From contig JAOTYK010000001.1 of assembly GCA_029861955.1 (NCBI GenBank), forward strand, positions 1-64,000: 64,000 nucleotides of DNA, read 5' to 3'. The notes under the pieces are model-generated. The model was not told the origin of the DNA. It worked only from the letters and a program-made list of their open reading frames with translations, and did no database searches. Position 1 is the first letter of the stretch, and each line of letters opens with the position of its first letter. Of the stretch, positions 59,010-64,000 are shown piece by piece. This DNA is from Acidobacteriota bacterium (GTDB taxonomy: Bacteria > Acidobacteriota > Polarisedimenticolia > Polarisedimenticolales > Polarisedimenticolaceae). A program made the position numbers and the translations under genes.

Positions 59010-60431
59010 TCAGTGATGTCGGCGGCGGGCCAGTTCAATGGCGCGGACAAGTCCTCGGGCTTTGCTGTGCGTCTCCTCATACTCGGTCACGGGATCGGAA
59101 TCTGCGACGATGCCGGCGCCGGCCTGAAGATACCCCTTGCCACGATGCGCGAAGATCGTTCGAATGCCGATGCAGAGATCCATATCGCCGAGGTAACTGA
59201 AGTAACCAATCGCGCCGGCGTACGGGCCGCGGCGAACGGTTTCAAGTTCGTCAATGATCTGCATGGCGCGAATCTTCGGAGCCCCGGAGACCGTTCCCGC
59301 GGGAAACGTGCTACGGAAGAGATCGAAGGCATCGCGATCGTCGCGAATTCGGCCGGATACGTTAGACACGATATGCATCACCTTGGCATAGCGTTCGACA
59401 TCGAAGAACTCATCGATGTTGATGCTGCCGGGGATACAAACCCGTCCAAGGTCGTTTCTGGCCAGATCCACCAGCATGACATGTTCGGCGCGTTCCTTCG
59501 GATCTGCCAGCAGTTCTTCTGCCAGCGCCTCGTCCTGCGCCGCGTCCCGTCCTCGGGGCCGTGTGCCGGCGAGGGGTCGGGTTACGACTCGTCGACCTGT
59601 CAGTCGGGCCAACATCTCCGGGGAGGAGCCCGCAATCTCCAGATCGTCGAAGTGGAGGTAGTACATGTATGGCGAGGGGTTGGTGGTTCTGAGGGCGGCG
59701 TACAGGTCGATGGGCGGAACGGGCAGGTCGAACTCGAACCGTTGTGAGAGCACCACCTGAAAGATCTCACCCGAGCGGATGTACTGTTTGGCCCGATCCA
59801 CGCCGGCGCAGAACTCCTCGCGGCTGATGTTGGCCGTCAACGGGACGTCATCGGAGGCGTCCGCGACATCGTTCGACGCCGCAGGCGCCGGGGTGGGGCA
59901 ACTGTCGATTGCCGCCGCGAGCTCCGCTGCGCGCTCGACGTGCCCCCCATCGTCATAGAGGAGGACATGCACGACTTCATCGAGATGATCGATCACGATG
60001 ATCTCGTTCGGGAAGATGAACTGAGATTCCGGTAGTTCAAGCGGATCCGGATTGCGGTCCGGGATCTTCGCGAGGAACCGGATCATGTCGTAACCCAGGT
60101 AGCCAACGGCACCACCCGGAAAAGTCGAGATCGGGAGTGCCGTCGAACCAACCTGCACCAAGCGTCGAAGAAGCGTCAGTGGATCGTGGCGCAGGTGATG
60201 GGTGATCCCGTCAAACTCGATGTCGCAGACATCGCCCTTGCTGCGAAACAACACACGAGGCTTCCCTCCCAGAAAGGAGTAACGATCGCGACCGCCTCGC
60301 TCCTCGAGAGATTCGTACAGGAAGCCAAATCGCTCTTCACCGTAAACCCGGCGATACAACGTCAGAGGGCACGGCGAGCCCCGGAAGCGCCGGTAATGCG
60401 GTCGCGGGACCGGGAAGAGCGAAGAACTCAC
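59010..60431 (-). CDS. trpE: Anthranilate synthase component I
   Basis: A 473-residue chorismate-using enzyme. YESLEERGGRDRYSFLG corresponds to the N-terminal tryptophan-feedback region (LLES in E. coli). The catalytic part has EIFQVVLSQRFEFDL, TNPSPYMYYLHF, GSSPEMLARL, RPLAGTRPRG, DLARNDLGRVC, SGAPKIRAMQIIDELE, and QAGAGIVADSDP near the end. With a glutaminase subunit (trpG, not in the window) it forms anthranilate. It is the last gene of the cluster and overlaps aroF by ATGA. Confidence 0.95.
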   Translation of the reverse strand: MSSSLFPVPRPHYRRFRGSPCPLTLYRRVYGEERFGFLYESLEERGGRDRYSFLGGKPRVLFRSKGDVCDIEFDGITHHLRHDPLTLLRRLVQVGSTALPISTFPGGAVGYLGYDMIRFLAKIPDRNPDPLELPESQFIFPNEIIVIDHLDEVVHVLLYDDGGHVERAAELAAAIDSCPTPAPAASNDVADASDDVPLTANISREEFCAGVDRAKQYIRSGEIFQVVLSQRFEFDLPVPPIDLYAALRTTNPSPYMYYLHFDDLEIAGSSPEMLARLTGRRVVTRPLAGTRPRGRDAAQDEALAEELLADPKERAEHVMLVDLARNDLGRVCIPGSINIDEFFDVERYAKVMHIVSNVSGRIRDDRDAFDLFRSTFPAGTVSGAPKIRAMQIIDELETVRRGPYAGAIGYFSYLGDMDLCIGIRTIFAHRGKGYLQAGAGIVADSDPVTEYEETHSKARGLVRAIELARRRHH

Positions 60432-61453
60432 ACAACCGTCCGGACCGAGCGTCCGACGGCCGGCGCCAGGCGCTGGATCTCGTCAACCAACTGTTCGAAC
60501 ATGTCGGGTGTCAACGCTTGCGGGCCATCCGAAAGGGCCTCCTCGGGGTGTGGATGGACCTCGACGATGATCCCGTCTGCTCCGGCGGCCACGGCGGTGC
60601 GGGCCAGAGGAATCACAAGATCCCGTTTCCCGCCGGCATGGGATGGATCGACGATCACGGGTAGATGGGATCGTTGCTTCAGCTCCGGAACCACGGCGAT
60701 GTCCAGCGTGAATCGCGAGAAGTCACTGAACGCCCTAACGCCACGCTCGCAGAGGATCACATTATGGTTGCCCTCTGACATGATGTACTCCGCACACATC
60801 AGAAATTCTTGCATCGTTCCGGACATCCAGCGTTTGAGTAGAACCGGTTTCCGTGAACGACCGGCTCGCTTCAGCAGCGAGTAGTTTTGCATGTTTCGCG
60901 AGCCGATTTGAAACATGTCGACCTTGGACTCGACCAGATCGAAGGTCTCGGTGTCGACGACCTCGGAGACAATCGGGAGTCCCGTCGCAGCCTTGGCTTC
61001 GAGAAGAATATCGAGTCCGCGCTCTCCAAGCCCCTGAAACGAGTAGGGTGACGTCCGTGGTTTGAACGCGCCACCACGCAGAATATGGGCACCGGAACCC
61101 TTAACGCAACGCGCGGTTTCCATCGTCTGTTCCGGGGTCTCGACGGAACACGGACCGGCAATGATGACAAACTCTTTCCCGCCGAATTGGACGCCATCGA
61201 CATCGACGATCGAATTGTCCGGTTTCATTTCCCGGCCGGCAAGTTTGTAGGGGCTTGTGACACGGATCAACTCTGCGACACCTGGTAGCGCCGAGATTCG
61301 CTGGGCTTCGACAGGACCCTTATTGCCCGTGATGCCGATCGCCGTGCGAAGTTTTCCCGGAATCGGGTGAGGAGTTAGCCCGAGCTCCTTGACGAACGAA
61401 CAGACTCGCTCGACCTGCTCAGTGCTGGAGTCCGATTTCATTACGATTAACAT
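60428..61453 (-). CDS. aroF: 3-deoxy-7-phosphoheptulonate synthase, type I-beta
   Basis: A 341-residue DAHP synthase that condenses PEP and erythrose 4-phosphate, the first step of the shikimate pathway. Residues 1-70 form a ferredoxin-like regulatory domain. The barrel has IIAGPCSVE with the metal-binding Cys, LRGGAFKPRTSPYSFQG, FQIGSRNMQNYSLLK, VLLKRWMSGT and VDPSHAGGKRDLV, and the remaining Glu and Asp metal ligands are in GIIVEVHPHPEEALSDG. Its position between trpA and trpE couples precursor supply to tryptophan synthesis. It overlaps trpA by seven bases. Confidence 0.95.
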   Translation of the reverse strand: MLIVMKSDSSTEQVERVCSFVKELGLTPHPIPGKLRTAIGITGNKGPVEAQRISALPGVAELIRVTSPYKLAGREMKPDNSIVDVDGVQFGGKEFVIIAGPCSVETPEQTMETARCVKGSGAHILRGGAFKPRTSPYSFQGLGERGLDILLEAKAATGLPIVSEVVDTETFDLVESKVDMFQIGSRNMQNYSLLKRAGRSRKPVLLKRWMSGTMQEFLMCAEYIMSEGNHNVILCERGVRAFSDFSRFTLDIAVVPELKQRSHLPVIVDPSHAGGKRDLVIPLARTAVAAGADGIIVEVHPHPEEALSDGPQALTPDMFEQLVDEIQRLAPAVGRSVRTVV

Positions 61454-62220
61454 GTCATTCCCCCGGTTGCGTGCTTGAGTGTTGTTACGACGGCCCCGAC
61501 ATCTTCGTTGTTCCTGATCGCTTCGACAATTCGGCTACCGACGACGATTCCGTCTGCGTGACCGTAAAGTGCAGTAACGTGATCGGCCGTGGAAATGCCA
61601 AAACCCGCTGCCACCGGTAGAGGGGTCTCCGACCGGAGTCGATCGAGTGCGGGGGCCAACATAGGGCTAAGTGTGCGACGAGTCCCGGTCGTTCCGGCCA
61701 CGCTCACATAGTAGACGAAACCTCGGGCGTCACGGAGGATGCGTTTGCGTCGATCCGCGCGAGTGGTCGGAGCGACGAGCGGTACGAGCGATAGGCCTGC
61801 TCTGTCCGTCGCGCTCCTCCACGCATCGCACTCCTCGAGCGGAAGATCGGGAACGATCAAACCCGCAAACCCTATCCCGCTGAGTCGGTCGAGAAGAGGC
61901 GCGCGGCCGACTGCCAGCAGAGGGTTCAGGTAGGACATCAGGACGACCGGGATCTCCGGGAAATGTCGTTCCACGGTATCGAGGACCTTGCGGAGCGTTA
62001 CGCCCGATCGCAATGCCTCGTGGGCGGCGTGCTGGATGGCGGGTCCATCCGCGACGGGATCGCTGAACGGAATACCCAGTTCGATCATGTCGGCACCCGC
62101 ATCCACGATGGCCCGCAGGTGTTCCATGCTGCGTGTCAGATTCGGATACCCGGCCATGACGTAAGGCATCAGAGCCATTCGCTCCTGGGTGCGAGCCGTT
62201 TTGAAAATCGTCTCGATCAC
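61447..62220 (-). CDS. trpA: Tryptophan synthase alpha chain
   Basis: A 257-residue TIM-barrel subunit that cleaves indole-3-glycerol phosphate. The catalytic Glu and Asp are in [51 protein letters not shown] and [11 protein letters not shown] complete the family signature. It channels indole to TrpB. It overlaps trpB by ATGA and aroF by seven bases. Confidence 0.96.
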   Translation of the reverse strand: MIETIFKTARTQERMALMPYVMAGYPNLTRSMEHLRAIVDAGADMIELGIPFSDPVADGPAIQHAAHEALRSGVTLRKVLDTVERHFPEIPVVLMSYLNPLLAVGRAPLLDRLSGIGFAGLIVPDLPLEECDAWRSATDRAGLSLVPLVAPTTRADRRKRILRDARGFVYYVSVAGTTGTRRTLSPMLAPALDRLRSETPLPVAAGFGISTADHVTALYGHADGIVVGSRIVEAIRNNEDVGAVVTTLKHATGGMTC

Positions 62221-63368
62221 GACCGCTCCTTCTCGACGATCCCGAGATCCTTGTCTCCTCGTCCCGACAGATTGACGAGCACGGCATCCTCGGGACGATG
62301 CTTCGCGGCCAGCGACATGGCGTACGAAACGGCATGGGCACTCTCGAGCGCGGGTATGATTCCCTCGGTCTCCGACAGCAGTTTAAAGGCGGCAAGCGCG
62401 TCATCGTCTCCGCAACTGTCGTAGGTGACTCGGTCGGAGTCATGGAGCCAGGCATGCTCCGGTCCCACCCCCGGATAGTCGAGTCCCGCAGATATCGAAT
62501 GCGTTTCCAGAACCTGTCCTTCGGGGGACTGCAGCAGATAACTGTTTGCGCCGTGCAAGACGCCCGGGGAGCCTCCGGATATTGATGCCGAGCCTTCCGC
62601 CTCGACTCCGAAGAGTCTCACCGAGTCATCATCGAGAAACCCGTGAAACATCCCGATGGCGTTGGAGCCTCCGCCGACGCAGGCGACCACGGCGACAGGA
62701 AGCGATGAAGTGGCTTCAAGAATCTGTTGACGACTCTCGCGGCCAATGACGGCCTGGAACTCACGCACCATCGTCGGATAAGGGTGAGGACCCACCACCG
62801 AACCAATCACATAGTGTGTTGTTTCGATGTGTGTCACCCAGTCCCGGATGGCCTCGTTGATCGCGTCCTTCAACGTTCGACTGCCGTGCTGAACCGCGAT
62901 TACCTCAGCACCCAGGAGTTGCATTCGTTGGACGTTGGGTCTCTGTCGATCTACATCTTCCGCGCCCATGTAAACGTGGCATTCCAGGCCAAATAGTGCG
63001 CAAGCTGTTGCCGTCGCGACCCCATGCTGCCCAGCACCGGTTTCGGCAATAATCCGTTGTTTCCCCATCCGCGTCGCAAGCAACACCTGTCCGAGTGCGT
63101 TGTTAATCTTGTGAGCGCCGGTGTGATTGAGGTCTTCGCGCTTCAACCAGATCGTCGCGCCGCCAGCTCTCGCCGACAGTCTTCGTGCCGGAAAGAGCGG
63201 TGTCGGTCGCCCAACGTAGTTGCGGGCCAACGCATCAAGTTCATCTACGAACGTCGATTCTCCACGAGATCGATTGAACGCCGTGTCCAGTTCGTGGAGT
63301 GCCTCCATCAGGGTCTCGGGGACGTACCGCCCTCCGAACGACCCAAAGTAGCCGGCACGATCAGCCAT
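62217..63368 (-). CDS. trpB: Tryptophan synthase beta chain
   Basis: A 383-residue PLP enzyme that joins indole and serine. It has [19 protein letters not shown] at the start, [20 protein letters not shown] with the PLP lysine, [13 protein letters not shown] with the catalytic Glu, and the phosphate-binding [15 protein letters not shown] chose the ATG at 63368 because GGAG lies six bases upstream and it gives the standard N-terminus. It overlaps the trpF stop by eight bases. Confidence 0.96.
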   Translation of the reverse strand: MADRAGYFGSFGGRYVPETLMEALHELDTAFNRSRGESTFVDELDALARNYVGRPTPLFPARRLSARAGGATIWLKREDLNHTGAHKINNALGQVLLATRMGKQRIIAETGAGQHGVATATACALFGLECHVYMGAEDVDRQRPNVQRMQLLGAEVIAVQHGSRTLKDAINEAIRDWVTHIETTHYVIGSVVGPHPYPTMVREFQAVIGRESRQQILEATSSLPVAVVACVGGGSNAIGMFHGFLDDDSVRLFGVEAEGSASISGGSPGVLHGANSYLLQSPEGQVLETHSISAGLDYPGVGPEHAWLHDSDRVTYDSCGDDDALAAFKLLSETEGIIPALESAHAVSYAMSLAAKHRPEDAVLVNLSGRGDKDLGIVEKERS

Positions 63369-63981
63369 AGAGTTCTCCATCGGCCCGTCGTACGCGATCA
63401 ACGAACGCGGACATCTTTGTGAGATCTTTCAGGCCGGCACTCGACTCGACCCCACCCGACACATCGACGCCGAAGGGCTGTGCCGCTCTGATTGCGTCAC
63501 CGACATTCAATGGCGTAAGACCGCCGGCGATGAACGTTGGCGATGGCATATCTCTTGCGATGCTCCAGTCAAACGAAACTCCATCGCCGGCCCCGGGGTC
63601 GATCAGGTGCGCGCGGGCTCGACTCCGCCCGATCGACGCGCGGAGAAGTTCCGCGTCGCCGGAGTCTGGGACGGCATGACGCTGTATCCATGGGTAGGGC
63701 ACGGCGCATCCCTCTTCGACAGGCGTCTCGTCGTGAAACTGGATCATCGAAACCGCACTCTCTTTCGCCAGCTCGAGTGCCCGGTCGGTTCCAATTCCTC
63801 GGACCACGGCGACGGTTGTAACGAACGGAGGAAGCGACTCCACGATTCGCCGCACCGCGGTCGGGGAGACCTGACGCGGCGACTCCGCAAAAACGAATCC
63901 CAACGCGTCGACGCCCAACGCGACCGCATCATGCGCGTCCGATTGCCGGGTCAAGCCGCAGATCTTGATTCGAGTTCTCAT
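63361..63981 (-). CDS. trpF: Phosphoribosylanthranilate isomerase
   Basis: A 206-residue barrel enzyme with the catalytic Cys in [13 protein letters not shown] and the Asp in [10 protein letters not shown]. Phosphate-binding loops are in [15 protein letters not shown] and [16 protein letters not shown]. It isomerises N-(5-phosphoribosyl)anthranilate. The ATG overlaps the stop of a gene that continues beyond the window (ATGA). Confidence 0.94.
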   Translation of the reverse strand: MRTRIKICGLTRQSDAHDAVALGVDALGFVFAESPRQVSPTAVRRIVESLPPFVTTVAVVRGIGTDRALELAKESAVSMIQFHDETPVEEGCAVPYPWIQRHAVPDSGDAELLRASIGRSRARAHLIDPGAGDGVSFDWSIARDMPSPTFIAGGLTPLNVGDAIRAAQPFGVDVSGGVESSAGLKDLTKMSAFVDRVRRADGELYG

Positions 63982-64000
63982 CGCGCACCCGTGAGGAGGT
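63978..64000 (-). CDS. 3' end of the gene upstream of trpF (possibly trpC)
   Basis: On the minus strand the last bases of the window read LLTGAR followed by TGA, whose last three bases share ATGA with the trpF start. The position suggests trpC or another trp gene. Seven codons are too few to identify it. Confidence 0.3.

Noticed and set aside
59010-63981. trp attenuator or T-box inside the cluster
   Set aside because: Every junction overlaps, so there is no leader space. Any such control must lie beyond base 64000.
1-64000. CRISPR arrays, tRNA, rRNA or phage genes
   Set aside because: No spaced direct repeats, no cloverleaf with a CCA end, no rRNA signatures and no phage structural or integrase motifs were found on either strand.

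Overview
The window looks like chromosomal DNA of a high-GC, Gram-negative-type, uncultured bacterium, most likely Acidobacteriota (Thermoanaerobaculia-like). This placement is an inference. It rests on the high GC content, the lipoprotein and OmpA-type envelope genes, and a secreted phosphoesterase with thrombospondin type 3 repeats between two copies of a surface module I associate with that phylum. The long urocanase and the archaeal-style 3-hydroxyacyl-CoA dehydrogenase/hydratase fusion add to it. About 60 genes are packed almost without gaps. Many adjacent genes overlap by ATGA or 7-11 bases, so translational coupling seems to be the rule. I see no rRNA, tRNA, CRISPR array, prophage or complete insertion sequence. 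No stretch longer than 300 bases lacks a gene.

Layout. 1-554: the end of a DDE-type transposase-like gene. 699-3315: an AtuA / AtuA-related / enoyl-CoA hydratase operon behind a good sigma70-like promoter. 3337-8875: dusB, an M24 peptidase, a hydrolase, mutY with a ferredoxin, a small basic protein and a NUDIX hydrolase. 8872-14576 (minus): an SDR, a PaaI-FAH fusion, an OmpA-type lipoprotein, a zinc-ribbon rhomboid and the HAD-ECH fusion. 15242-17643: hbd, a CaCA exchanger and a DUF4332 protein. 17682-23474 (minus): a HerA-like ATPase, a GNAT acetyltransferase and the three-gene proton-translocating transhydrogenase. 23577-27627: a DprE1/DprE2-like pair, TatD, a PilZ protein and DHFR. 28169-39918: a TIGR01777 epimerase, hutU, Cu/Zn SOD, gdhA, a receiver/PEP-synthase-like kinase hybrid, rpiA and the phosphoesterase. 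39915-45535: an EamA permease, a HAD phosphatase, mutM, an aminotransferase, a transglutaminase-like protein and sfsA. 45546-52590 (minus): an unknown exported protein and an AddAB-type helicase-nuclease. 52756-55215: a small protein, then a DUF4198-DUF4301 pair. 55206-58968 (minus): a BtuCDF-like ABC importer led by an AI-2E family permease. 59010-63981 (minus): trpF-trpB-trpA-aroF-trpE, running in from beyond the window.

How the parts connect. The region is mostly central metabolism (tryptophan synthesis, glutamate dehydrogenase, pentose phosphate, transhydrogenase, acyl-CoA hydration and dehydrogenation), genome maintenance (mutY, mutM, addAB, ArfB) and envelope functions. There is no defence island. 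The least explained items are the receiver/ATP-grasp hybrid kinase between gdhA and rpiA, the DUF4198-DUF4301 pair, the PaaI-FAH fusion, the ATPase that converges on a DUF4332 gene, and a recurrent promoter element of the form GCTAnnnT, several copies of which sit almost on the start codon (leaderless-type mRNAs).
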